Source: Crocinitomix catalasitica ATCC 23190 (GTDB lineage Bacteria > Bacteroidota > Bacteroidia > Flavobacteriales_D > Crocinitomicaceae). From it: 64,000 bases of DNA. The stretch is from positions 248,001-312,000 of the forward strand of contig NZ_JHXV01000001.1 in the NCBI RefSeq assembly GCF_000621625.1. Reading direction: 5' to 3'. Each line of letters begins with the position of its first letter. The stretch's first letter is position 1. Of this stretch, positions 1-8,205 are shown piece by piece. The notes beneath the pieces were generated by a model. That model was not told the DNA's origin. It did no database searches and worked only from the letters and a program-made list of their open reading frames with translations. A program made the position numbers and the translations under genes.

Positions 1-40
1 AAAATTAATTATTAAACTCACTCAGAATTATCTTTAAATC

Positions 41-742
41 TTATTTAGAAGTTGCCGCTTTTACAGGGCAGCCAATTGCTTTTGTGATGTTTGGATTTGG
101 TGCTTCACCTTTTTCTAATGCAGCGATTGCATCTTCAAGGAATTTAACCTTTACATCTTCAGGTGATTTTGCGTTATCATCAATGGCTCCAATATATTGC
201 ACCTTTTTGTCTTGGTCTAGTAAAAAAACATGTGGCGTTCGAACAGCTCCATATTCTGGATATATTTTTTGACCTTCGTCTACTAGATAAACAAAAGGGA
301 ATTCTTTTTCAGCAGCTCTTTTTTGCATCGCTTCAAAACCTTCACTTTCATTCTCTGGACTGTTTGGGTTGATTGCAATTACAGAATAACCTTTGGCGGC
401 GTATTCGTTGTGTAACTCAATCAATCGATCTTCATACATTTTAGCAAAAGGACATTCGTTACAAGTGAAGACAACGATATAACCTTTAGCATTTTTAATA
501 TCACTTAAAGAAAACATCGTTTCGTCTACATTTTTCAATATAAAATCAGTTGCTGTATCACCGATTTTATAACCGCCAATCTCATCTATAGATTTAGATT
601 GAATGGGACTGTGTTTACTTTCTGGTGGTGGTCCTTTTCTATCTCCTGGAGGTGGACCTTTACGATCTTGCCCGTAAGAATTTGTAATAAATAATGTCCC
701 CATTAAAAGGGTAATTAGGAAAATAACATTTAGTTTTTTCAT
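41..742 (-). CDS. Secreted redoxin / thioredoxin-like protein
   Basis: A 233-residue protein with a Sec signal peptide (about residues 1-24) followed by a short Pro-rich stretch in which RKGPPP occurs twice (residues 28-40). The rest is an AhpC/TSA-type redoxin fold (about 58-200) with a CNEC motif at residues 94-97 followed by Pro. This suits a periplasmic or outer-membrane-facing thiol-disulfide or peroxide-handling protein. Substrate and partner cannot be told. Its start codon overlaps the end of the upstream TlpA-like gene by 4 bp, so the two redox proteins are surely co-transcribed. The fold call is firm; the exact activity is not. Confidence 0.85.
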   Translation of the reverse strand: MKKLNVIFLITLLMGTLFITNSYGQDRKGPPPGDRKGPPPESKHSPIQSKSIDEIGGYKIGDTATDFILKNVDETMFSLSDIKNAKGYIVVFTCNECPFAKMYEDRLIELHNEYAAKGYSVIAINPNSPENESEGFEAMQKRAAEKEFPFVYLVDEGQKIYPEYGAVRTPHVFLLDQDKKVQYIGAIDDNAKSPEDVKVKFLEDAIAALEKGEAPNPNITKAIGCPVKAATSK

Positions 743-1260
743 TTGAGAATTGATTTATTTACTTCGTTTTCTAGATCTGCTAAACTTTCAAAAGATCGTT
801 CGTAATGTGCACGTTTTTGATTGTTGAATATTATGGTGAATGGTAATGCTCCTGACCAATTTGGATCTACCTTATCAATCCATGTATTGGCATCAGCGTC
901 GTCTAATAAAACGACTTTTGATGTGATACCTTTCTCTTTTAAAAAGGGTTTTAATTTGGTTTCAATGTCTTTTGGGAAATCTAGACTGACAAAAATAACT
1001 TCCGCTTCAGGATGTTGATCAGCATATGCTTTAAAATGGGGAAGTTCTTTTACACAAGGAATGCACCACATTGCCCAAAAGTTAACGATAACCGTTTTCT
1101 CAGAATCGGTATATAATAATGGTTCTAATTCATCAAAATTATAAACAGGAATGTCAGTTTTTTCAGTTTGAATAAATGGTTCATCATACGAATAAGTGAA
1201 CCCGAAACTGATCAATATTATACTTAATCCAGTAAGAATAAATTTTAAGTCCCTTTGCAT
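739..1260 (-). CDS. TlpA/ResA-like thioredoxin-family protein
   Basis: 173 residues with an N-terminal hydrophobic signal/anchor (about 7-24) and a TlpA-like thioredoxin domain. The redox motif is WCIPC (Cys66, Cys69), and the conserved cis-proline is in the ALPFT segment near residue 141. Members of this family reduce or oxidise cysteines of envelope proteins, classically during cytochrome c maturation. It is the first gene of a two-gene unit with the redoxin downstream (4 bp overlap). ATG start; no Shine-Dalgarno-like sequence, as usual in Bacteroidota. Family assignment is confident, physiological target unknown. Confidence 0.88.
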   Translation of the reverse strand: MQRDLKFILTGLSIILISFGFTYSYDEPFIQTEKTDIPVYNFDELEPLLYTDSEKTVIVNFWAMWCIPCVKELPHFKAYADQHPEAEVIFVSLDFPKDIETKLKPFLKEKGITSKVVLLDDADANTWIDKVDPNWSGALPFTIIFNNQKRAHYERSFESLADLENEVNKSILK

Positions 1261-1378
1261 TTTTATTGTGTTTTTAAATCGACAATAATGCTAAGACTCC
1301 GGTTTATAAAAAAGGTTTAATTCGGCAGGTGTTTTTTTCTGGAATCGATATTTAACGATCAGTATAAATCAATTAATA

Positions 1379-2257
1379 CTAAATATTAAAACGAATGGGT
1401 AAAACAAATTTCACCCTAACGACTCTATTGTACTGCTTGCCAGGAATCCAATTGGGCATCTTTTTAATGACACGGATTGCTTCAGCATCTAACAGTGGAT
1501 GTGCCGATTTGAGCACCTTTACATCAGACAGGGATCCATCTGTTTGTACTATAAAATGTATGTAAGATGTGCCTTTAATATTCTTTTTGACAGCTTGACT
1601 TGGGTACTTGATATTGTCTTGGATAAAACGTGCCATCATATCTTCACCACCTACAAATTCAGGGTCAACTTCTTTGGATAAATTTTCAGGTAACTCGGAA
1701 CCTTGTTCGTCAAAATATCTGCTTCTAATGAATTTACCGTTTGTATAATATTCGATTGCTGAAATTTTACCGCTATAATGGTAATAAGTGCATTCACCGT
1801 GTTTTAGGTCATTAAGAAAATGTTCCTCATTGTCCGTACCTCCGTCCTTAAACCATTCTATCCATTTTCCGGTTTTACCATTGGCATCATAACTGCTTTT
1901 AGAAGCAATTTGCCCCGATTCGAACCAAGTAGCGCAATCTCCATATCGCTTATTTTTTACATAATTATATTCCGATTTCTTTTGACCATTATCATAATAG
2001 TAGATAAATGTACCATTTTTAATTTCGAATTTTTTAGTGATATAAGTTCCTGACATTTGAAGGTCTCCATTCAGAAAATAATCCTTTACAATATATTGAC
2101 CTTGTGTATCTTTGAATGCTTTTCTATAATAAACCGCTTTCTTTATTGATCGTACTTTCTCCCAATCACTGTCATAATAAACAGTGATGGTGTCTTTACC
2201 GAATGATATGTTCGAACCAATAAAGAAGATGATAAAAAGGGATAATATACTTTTCAT
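1379..2257 (-). CDS. TonB C-terminal domain protein with MORN-type repeats
   Basis: 292 residues. A signal peptide (about 1-20) is followed by a run of YwqK/MORN-variant repeats (about 55-185; recurring YxNGQ, WFESGQ and YxNGK units). The C-terminus is a TonB_C domain (about 203-292) with the typical GGEDMMARFIQDNIKYP entry and the ADG-like turn (QTDGSL). TonB_C domains normally pass energy to outer-membrane TonB-dependent transporters. Here there is no Pro-rich periplasmic spanner and only a signal-like N-terminal helix, so energy coupling is doubtful and a periplasmic role is possible. No ExbBD genes are nearby. Confidence 0.82.
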   Translation of the reverse strand: MKSILSLFIIFFIGSNISFGKDTITVYYDSDWEKVRSIKKAVYYRKAFKDTQGQYIVKDYFLNGDLQMSGTYITKKFEIKNGTFIYYYDNGQKKSEYNYVKNKRYGDCATWFESGQIASKSSYDANGKTGKWIEWFKDGGTDNEEHFLNDLKHGECTYYHYSGKISAIEYYTNGKFIRSRYFDEQGSELPENLSKEVDPEFVGGEDMMARFIQDNIKYPSQAVKKNIKGTSYIHFIVQTDGSLSDVKVLKSAHPLLDAEAIRVIKKMPNWIPGKQYNRVVRVKFVLPIRFNI

Positions 2258-2324
2258 GAAGCAATATTTAAGTTAGGTTTAATGGATCTAAAATTAATAT
2301 TTTCGGTAGAATAAATCGCTATAC

Positions 2325-2361
2325 AAAAAAAAGCTCCTCTCAACAAGTCAAGAAGAGCTTT
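2325..2361 (-). terminator. Intrinsic terminator of the Cys-rich lipoprotein gene
   Basis: On the - strand an 11-bp stem (arms 2351-2361 and 2330-2340, one G-U pair, 10-nt loop) is followed directly by eight T residues. It lies 17 bp past the stop codon of the Cys-rich lipoprotein gene and separates it from the TonB-like gene. Confidence 0.85.
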
Positions 2362-2378
2362 CAATAATGTTAATTCTT

Positions 2379-2732
2379 TTAAGCTTCAATTGCTTCGTCA
2401 GCTTTTTTTTCAGCTTCTTCTGTGTGATCAACTGTGCAAGCTTTATCACATTTAGTTCCATCACATTTTGCCATGTCACCTTTTGCTTTGCAACATTTAC
2501 TTTTATCGCAATTCGTTTTGTCGCATTTAGCCATGTCACCTTTGTCTTTCTTGCATGACTTTTTCTCAGCTTCGTGAACTTTGCAATCGTCTGCGCATGA
2601 TTCATCACAACATTTGTGATCAGCAACTTCTGTAGCCGATGTTTCAGTGCCTTCAGTTCCTTCTTCATTTCCTCCACATGAGAACATGAAAAGACCAGCA
2701 GAAAGCATAAATAATAAAAATATTTTTTTCAT
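2379..2732 (-). CDS. Cysteine-rich small lipoprotein, putative metal-binding
   Basis: 117 residues. The N-terminus is a lipoprotein signal with lipobox ending FMFSC (Cys19), then an acidic/Thr linker. Residues 40-100 carry twelve further cysteines with many Lys and Asp, including two copies of a KGDMAKCDxTxCDK unit and two CC pairs. The C-terminus is acidic and Ala-rich. Nothing in it looks enzymatic. The composition suggests a surface-anchored or periplasmic metal-binding (metallothionein-like) protein, which is inference. It is a single-gene unit with a strong terminator. I do not recognise a named family. Frames on either strand across it are shadows created by the repetitive codons. Confidence 0.8.
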   Translation of the reverse strand: MKKIFLLFMLSAGLFMFSCGGNEEGTEGTETSATEVADHKCCDESCADDCKVHEAEKKSCKKDKGDMAKCDKTNCDKSKCCKAKGDMAKCDGTKCDKACTVDHTEEAEKKADEAIEA

Positions 2733-2860
2733 TTTTAAAGATTTTTGATTCTATACGAATTTATTGAAATTTATCATATATTAATTCTTATTCGACTCTA
2801 ATTAAGTTTTCTATGGAAAAATACTGAATTTATTTAACGAGGATACCTATTGAATATGTT

Positions 2861-3439
2861 TTACTTTAATTGACGCCCCAATTCAGTTATTTTACGCAGC
2901 CATTTATCTCTAAACTTAGGACTAGAACCTTTAATCGTTGCGATATAAGATACCTTCGTTTTTTTAATTCCACAGAATGCCAATGTTCCTTTTTTAAATT
3001 GATTAATGGCTGGACTTTTCATCATTAAAAAATCATACCATCTTGGTGTGTCAGCTGTAATAATTATTCTTGCCGATTTGCCTTTTAGCAGTTGTTTGGG
3101 AAATGGTTTTCCTGGTATTGGTTGGTAAGTAATTCCAGGTAAAAATGTGCGATCTATGAATCCTTTCATTATTGCTGGATAGCCATACCACCACATGGGG
3201 AAAACCCAAACAATATGGTCTGCTTTTTTTATTTTTTCTATGGCAATCAACAAATCTGGCTCTAGTTCTGTGCGTTTCGAATATCCATGAGCTAAATTTG
3301 GATTGAATGCCAATGCTGCAATATCAATTTGATCGATGGTTGCATTCGTTTGTTTCGCTCCATTGCAATAAGCATTAGCAAGCGCATAATTATAACTCGT
3401 TTTATCTGGATGTCCGTTGATGATTAATATTTCTTTCAT
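2861..3439 (-). CDS. NAD(P)H-dependent oxidoreductase, flavodoxin-like fold
   Basis: 192 residues of the Flavodoxin_2 (quinone reductase / MdaB / KefF ancillary) family. The N-terminal GHPDKTSYN segment fits the FMN phosphate loop, and FPMWWYGYPAIMKGFIDR fits the conserved flavin/quinone-binding stretch of this family. The expected role is two-electron reduction of quinones or electrophiles with NAD(P)H in the cytosol. It lies 62 bp downstream of a Crp/Fnr-family gene on the same strand, which may regulate it or be co-transcribed with it. Family is confident, substrate unknown. Confidence 0.88.
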   Translation of the reverse strand: MKEILIINGHPDKTSYNYALANAYCNGAKQTNATIDQIDIAALAFNPNLAHGYSKRTELEPDLLIAIEKIKKADHIVWVFPMWWYGYPAIMKGFIDRTFLPGITYQPIPGKPFPKQLLKGKSARIIITADTPRWYDFLMMKSPAINQFKKGTLAFCGIKKTKVSYIATIKGSSPKFRDKWLRKITELGRQLK

Positions 3440-3501
3440 ATTTCCTACTTTTTATTTCAACAAAGAACAGTAGAAAGATGAAGGCAGAAAAGGACATATG
3501 T

Positions 3502-4092
3502 CTAATTCGCTATTGATTTACGGATGCGACTTAAATGGCGCTGTGTTATTCCTAAATAAGAGGCTAAATAATTCAGTGGAATTTGCTGTAAATAATTGGG
3601 TGTATTAATCAGTAAATCCTTGTAACGCTTCTCTGCCGATTCTTTTTGTAATAGAAAGACTCTTTTCTCTAAATATAAATATTCTTGTTCGGCCAACATT
3701 TTAAGAAGTTTTACCCAATTTGGACTTGATTTTTCTAATTTTAGTATTGTATCTCTTGAAATCTTGAAGATTTCTGTATCTGTAATGGCTTGTACATTTT
3801 CGATTGATTTTGTCTGTGTTAAAAATGAAGAGTAAGCTGTCACGAAAGAATTCTCGAATCGGAAACAATAAGTAACCTCTTCGTCGGCAGATGTTGTATA
3901 AAAAGACCGGAATATACCTGAGCTAATAAACGCCACTTCTTTACTTGTTTCGTTTTCTCGAATAAAATAATCGCTCTTTTTCAAGATTGTCGGTGTGACT
4001 TTGTTGGCTACAAAGGTTATTTCTTCTTCGGAAAGCACATTAAATGAGGTTAAATAGTTTTTCAATTTTTCGTTCATCACTATTACAGTCAT
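3502..4092 (-). CDS. Crp/Fnr-family transcriptional regulator
   Basis: 196 residues: an N-terminal cyclic-nucleotide-binding-like beta-roll (about 20-120), a long dimerisation helix, and a C-terminal helix-turn-helix (YLASYLGITQRHLSRIRK, about 172-190). The HTH ends almost at the C-terminus, as in the many short Bacteroidota Crp-like regulators. No Cys cluster for an Fnr-type Fe-S cluster is seen. The first ATG gives MTVIVMNEK; Met6 (position 4077) is an equally good start. It precedes the flavodoxin-fold reductase gene. Confidence 0.85.
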   Translation of the reverse strand: MTVIVMNEKLKNYLTSFNVLSEEEITFVANKVTPTILKKSDYFIRENETSKEVAFISSGIFRSFYTTSADEEVTYCFRFENSFVTAYSSFLTQTKSIENVQAITDTEIFKISRDTILKLEKSSPNWVKLLKMLAEQEYLYLEKRVFLLQKESAEKRYKDLLINTPNYLQQIPLNYLASYLGITQRHLSRIRKSIAN

Positions 4093-4099
4093 TTAAAAT

Positions 4100-4168
4100 T
4101 GGATTGTTTATTTCATCAGAACAATGGTCCAATAAGGTTTGTTATCGGCGCTAAATTTAATTTTTTTA
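4100..4168. repeat. Direct repeat, copy A (tail of gene X)
   Basis: About 69 bp that recur nearly identically at 7642-7711 (only about three mismatches by eye). In this copy it holds the last codons and stop of the frameshifted gene X plus a few bases of 3' flank. Confidence 0.85.
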
Positions 4169-4634
4169 CTCGAATTTTCATATTTAACAATGCCATCTTC
4201 GTCGGCACGAACACGATTAATTGTAGTTCCATTAAAGAATAGTTTTTCCCATACTTGAAAAGCATCGAGGAAAGGAAGTTTGAGCCGATCAAATTTATAT
4301 ACTTTGGTGCCTTCTATCTCTAATTCTTCTCAGCTCCTTGAATTGAATGCGTAAATTCTACCGTATAATATTCTATACCAGCTAGTCGAATACCGGTATC
4401 TTTTATCTTTGCGATATCTTCCTTACTCGTTGTTGCTGACACAAAATAAACGAGAAAGCTAGTATTCCCTTCGTCGAGTTCGACTTGAATCCATGGTGTT
4501 CTAATATTCGAATTTACTTTATTGGCAAAAGCAATGGCTTCAGCTTTGTCCATCTTAAGCAAAGGGGTAATGTCTTGAGCCGTTGAGAATAAAGTAGCAA
4601 ATATGAAAAGACAAAAAATGATGGATTTAGTCAT
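4108..4634 (-). pseudogene. Frameshifted exported protein, gene X
   Basis: The first frame encodes 104 residues with a signal peptide (about 1-19, ending FSTAQ) and stops at 4320. The next frame continues without a break from ELEIEG at 4326 down to a stop at 4108 and adds about 72 residues ending in YWTIVLMK. Joining both at about 4324-4335 gives a compact protein of about 175 residues, so one missing base is the simplest reading (mutation or sequencing error). No slippery heptamer was found that would favour programmed -1 frameshifting. The family is not recognised. Its last 19 codons are duplicated at 7650-7711. Confidence 0.7.
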
Positions 4635-4738
4635 TGTAATTGTTTTAATGATAATGACTAAAATACAAATTAATTATTGGAGCTGAATGTTTTAGCAAAT
4701 ACTATATTGCTTATTACGCATTAAATCAGATTCTTAGG

Positions 4739-4964
4739 TTAATTTTTTATACCTCGAAATTCATACGTTTCAGCTTCGTAATTAACAGAATGAGAAGAGG
4801 TGAAATACATGCTGTCCCCTGAAAATTTTAAATGACCTCTGACACCAATTGTATTGCATTGCGCGTCTGTGTAAACTTCACCAAAAGCATAGTGGATGTC
4901 ATCCTTTACTGAATTTTTATGAAACGAATTAAAGTTACTTTCTGGATTATTGTAAACTTTAGTA
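4739..4964 (-). pseudogene. Truncated copy Y' of the lipoprotein gene at 7699-8133
   Basis: The - strand here translates, without an in-frame start, into about 74 residues that match the C-terminal half of the intact lipoprotein: shared segments FGEVYTDAQ, GHLKFSGDSMYFTSSHSVN and YEAETY, and the same end FRGxKN. Homology begins at the 13-bp shared sequence at 4952-4964, inside which lies the stop codon of the large surface-protein gene (4959-4961). The 5' half, including the lipobox, is gone. It is a decayed paralog, clearly diverged from Y. Confidence 0.85.
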
Positions 4965-7565
4965 TTCTTTATCGATTAAACTGACACTACCTTGTCCTTT
5001 TAGAATCGTTCCATTATCTGTTTTTACTGAATAAGTGTAAAAGTAAACACCATTTTGGCACATTTCTCCGCTTTTGTTTGTACCGTTCCAACTGTCCTTA
5101 ATATTATTCATTTCAAAGATAGTATTGCCCCATCTATTGACAAAAACACAATTGAATTCAGAAATTGAGGCAGATTTATATTCGAAGGAAAACACATCAT
5201 TTATACCATCTCCATTTGGTGTAAAAACATTTATTTGTGAGAAAGAAATTGGTTCAAAGATGGTTAATGTTTTACAAGTCGTATCAGAACATCCATTTTT
5301 GTTAAGTGCTACAAGGCAAATATCAATAGTGTAAGATTGACCTTTTGCTTTGTAAGTAGTATCTAGTATTTCAAAATAATTTTGACTTAATTGCCAGTCG
5401 GCATTAGGTTGATTGAGATTCCAAAAGAAGTTTGTATCTGCGAATGGATTGTTTGGATTCGTAAAATTTTCAGAGGTATTAGTCAGAATGACTTCGATTG
5501 GAGCTGTTCCTTTTAAATTTCCTTCAAATTGCTCGGAATCAACAGTGAAATTAGCGATTGGGTTAATAGAATCTAGATATATTGTTCGCTTTATGGTGCA
5601 ATTTAAAGCATCTGTAGCTGTTAGTTCATAATAACCAGGATTTCTTGCCCCCCAAGTAGAGTTTGAGATTGTTTCATCTGTGTCTAGATTTTTCCATTTA
5701 TAGTCATATCCTGATGTGCCGCCAATAACTGCGCCAAAAACAACGCCATTTCCGGATTGATAATTATACAACCTACAATGGGCAGGTTCTGTCCCAAAAT
5801 CAATAAAATACATAGAGTCAGGTTGTATTATATCAAAATCAAACACTTTAGAACATCCGTTTTCATCAATTACAGATACTACATAATTACCCGCTTTCAA
5901 ATTATAGGATGAGTCTGCAAAAACACCTCCAATATCTGCGGGGTTTGGATTCCAGATATATGTTATTTCGTTATAGTCACCAGTCGCATTAATTACTTCG
6001 TCTACACGAGCCCAACCTGTATTTTCACCATGGCAAATTACATCCCCCGTACTCATTTCAATATCTAATTCATTTGGTTGGTTGAAAAATACAGAATCGA
6101 TGGCGCTACAAGAATAACCATCAGAAATATCAAAATAATACCAACCGCTATTTAAAGAATTAGCCGTATTTGAATTAGATTCATTCAGGACATGCCCTTC
6201 TTGATCTGTAATGTTAAATATAAATTCAGTGCCGCTACCTATAATACTGACTGTTGCCGAGCCATCGGAAAAGCCATAACAAGTAGGTTCATTCGTTACG
6301 ATATCGATTAATAATCCATCAGACATAATAATTTCTTTTGTAAATGATGCACTGCAACCATTAGATGATGTTACCGTTAATATTACAGTATACGTGCCAG
6401 CAGTGAGATAATTATGTATCGGGTTTTGTTCATCCGATCCCTCGCCATCACCAAAAAGCCAGGCCCAATCTACAATATCTTCTGGTTCAACAATAGTGGA
6501 TAGATCATTGAACTGAATTTCACTTTCAATACATCCACCGAGTATACCCGTTTGAGATGAAATTCCCCCAATAATAAATTCTAAATTTACATTGGGCAGT
6601 GGGGATACTAATAGATCTACCATAGCTGATACAGAACATCCAAATTCATCTGTGCCAGTAACTGTATAAGTTTCAAGACCAACTCTCACAGGTTCGAAAG
6701 GTTCGTTATTAATTACTTCCTTATCCCAAATATAATCTGCGAGCCCATCACCTGTGAATATTACAGCATCTCCGAGACATATAATTTCTTCACTTACATT
6801 CGCATAAATTTCTGGTTTATGAACAAGTATATCGATACTGAATGTACAATCATCCTCGTTATCACTAGTTGCTGTATATGTTGTGGTTCCGCCTGGAGGA
6901 TTAAAGGAAATACCATTGGTGACTCCACCATCCCAACTAATTGTTCCTCCGTTTACAGAACTGGCGTTTAGTGTTAATTCCTCACCAAAACACAATTCCG
7001 TTTCAGATATAGTTGTTGTTAACAGGTCACATTCTGCAGTTACCGAATTAGAAGCAAATGATATATTCCAATAAGTATTTTTAATTTCTTCGTATTGAAA
7101 TGTGACCAACATGCTTTCATCTGTTGCAGTAAATATTAATGTTTCTTCAGACCAGCTATAATCAAAACCTCCTGTAAAAGGGTATAAAATGTCATCACCG
7201 CCAATATTTACCAGTAATGTACCATCGTCATATAAGTCTCCAGGAAAAACTGCAATTTCTGCCATGTAAAAATTTAATGAATATTCTACGCCTACAATTA
7301 GATCTGTAATTGTTGTTCCAACTATCTCATTTGTAAATCCACTTACCCAAACTGTATCACCATTCGGAGGGTTGTTAACAACGCCTCTCCAAGGAATCAT
7401 TCCTCCCCAGTTTAAACTGTCAGAAATATCTGTTGTACTTCTAATTATCGTCCAACCTATAGGAGCAACTGAGGTACCAACTGGCGAAGAATCTGTAGGA
7501 AGAATTGTTTGTCCTGTCGAGCTTAACGAAAGAAATAGAAAAGTAAAGACATAAAACAATTTCAT
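4959..7565 (-). CDS. Large secreted PKD-like protein with type B T9SS sorting domain
   Basis: 868 residues from the preferred start at 7565 (MKLFYVFTF, signal peptide ending near SSTGQ). An in-frame ATG at 7613 would add 16 residues before the signal peptide and is less likely. After an N-terminal lectin/jelly-roll-like region come Ig/PKD-like repeats (WLFGDGEGSDEQNP followed by GTYTVILTVT). The last 90 residues are the gliding-motility-type C-terminal sorting domain (VFTPNGDGINDVF, NRWGNTIFE, WNGTNKSGE, GVYFYTYSV). T9SS carries such proteins across the outer membrane, and porQ lies at 45.1 kb. Its final codons fall inside sequence shared with the Y' remnant. Confidence 0.9.
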   Translation of the reverse strand: MKLFYVFTFLFLSLSSTGQTILPTDSSPVGTSVAPIGWTIIRSTTDISDSLNWGGMIPWRGVVNNPPNGDTVWVSGFTNEIVGTTITDLIVGVEYSLNFYMAEIAVFPGDLYDDGTLLVNIGGDDILYPFTGGFDYSWSEETLIFTATDESMLVTFQYEEIKNTYWNISFASNSVTAECDLLTTTISETELCFGEELTLNASSVNGGTISWDGGVTNGISFNPPGGTTTYTATSDNEDDCTFSIDILVHKPEIYANVSEEIICLGDAVIFTGDGLADYIWDKEVINNEPFEPVRVGLETYTVTGTDEFGCSVSAMVDLLVSPLPNVNLEFIIGGISSQTGILGGCIESEIQFNDLSTIVEPEDIVDWAWLFGDGEGSDEQNPIHNYLTAGTYTVILTVTSSNGCSASFTKEIIMSDGLLIDIVTNEPTCYGFSDGSATVSIIGSGTEFIFNITDQEGHVLNESNSNTANSLNSGWYYFDISDGYSCSAIDSVFFNQPNELDIEMSTGDVICHGENTGWARVDEVINATGDYNEITYIWNPNPADIGGVFADSSYNLKAGNYVVSVIDENGCSKVFDFDIIQPDSMYFIDFGTEPAHCRLYNYQSGNGVVFGAVIGGTSGYDYKWKNLDTDETISNSTWGARNPGYYELTATDALNCTIKRTIYLDSINPIANFTVDSEQFEGNLKGTAPIEVILTNTSENFTNPNNPFADTNFFWNLNQPNADWQLSQNYFEILDTTYKAKGQSYTIDICLVALNKNGCSDTTCKTLTIFEPISFSQINVFTPNGDGINDVFSFEYKSASISEFNCVFVNRWGNTIFEMNNIKDSWNGTNKSGEMCQNGVYFYTYSVKTDNGTILKGQGSVSLIDKEY

Positions 7566-7641
7566 AGAATAGAATTTAAATTTAAAACGTATTACGGCAT
7601 GGAAAGGTGGCATGTAATATGTTATTTCTATAATTTAAATA

Positions 7642-7711
7642 TGGATTGTCTATTTCATTAGGACAATGGTCCAATAAGGTTTGTTATCGGCGCTAAATTT
7701 AATTTTTTTTA
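7642..7711. repeat. Direct repeat, copy B (tail of gene X beside gene Y)
   Basis: A second copy of the 4100-4168 sequence. On the - strand it still encodes the end of X (KKIKFSADNKPYWTIVLMK, then TAG) but has no upstream part of X. The junction is an A-tract at 7702-7710 that is also the last codons of gene Y, so Y's stop codon lies inside the repeat. Confidence 0.85.
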
Positions 7712-8133
7712 CCTCTGAATGCATACGTTTCAGCTTCGTAATTAACAGAATGAGAAGAGGTGAAATACATACTGTCCCCTGAAAATTTTAAATGACCTCC
7801 AACTCCGATTGTATTGCCTTGCGCGTCTGTGTAAACTTCGCCAAAAGGATAATGTTCATTGTCAATTATCTCATTCTTGTGTACGGAATTAACGCTGCCT
7901 TCATCATTCTTATAAACTTTAGTATAAGTATATGTTTTTTTGGAATAGGTAATGGTAAATTCCTGAAGATAGGTAGTGTCTATATAATAAATCTCGCCAG
8001 TAGAGTCAACCTTAGTTTGGGTTTCAATGCCATAATAAGTACCTTCATACTTCTCCTCTTTTTTACGACAAGAAAGCATTGTGATTGAAAAACTAAAACA
8101 AAAGATCAGGAGGTATTTATATGTATGTTTCAT
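7699..8133 (-). CDS. Small lipoprotein, gene Y
   Basis: 144 residues from the chosen ATG at 8133, which gives a compact lipoprotein signal (MKHTYKYLLIF to TMLSC, Cys22). An ATG at 8154 would add seven residues. The mature part begins with RKKEEK and continues as a beta-rich domain with no motif I recognise; it could be a lipocalin-like small barrel, which is only an impression. Its C-terminal half is repeated as remnant Y' at 4739-4964, on the other side of the large secreted protein. Its last codons overlap the second copy of the gene X tail. Confidence 0.75.
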   Translation of the reverse strand: MKHTYKYLLIFCFSFSITMLSCRKKEEKYEGTYYGIETQTKVDSTGEIYYIDTTYLQEFTITYSKKTYTYTKVYKNDEGSVNSVHKNEIIDNEHYPFGEVYTDAQGNTIGVGGHLKFSGDSMYFTSSHSVNYEAETYAFRGKKN

Positions 8134-8205
8134 AGTATTCAATAATTTATTCATTTAAAAATTCGGCTTGATGTGTTTGATAACAAGGGTTTTAGTAAGT
8201 AAATT

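Noticed and set aside
2348-2677. 109-codon basic frame overlapping the Cys-rich lipoprotein gene
   Set aside because: A frame-shifted shadow of the repetitive codons; it has no signal or fold features and would read through the terminator.
4320-4340. Programmed -1 frameshifting in gene X
   Set aside because: The overlap has no X XXY YYZ heptamer and no obvious stimulatory stem. A lost base is simpler.
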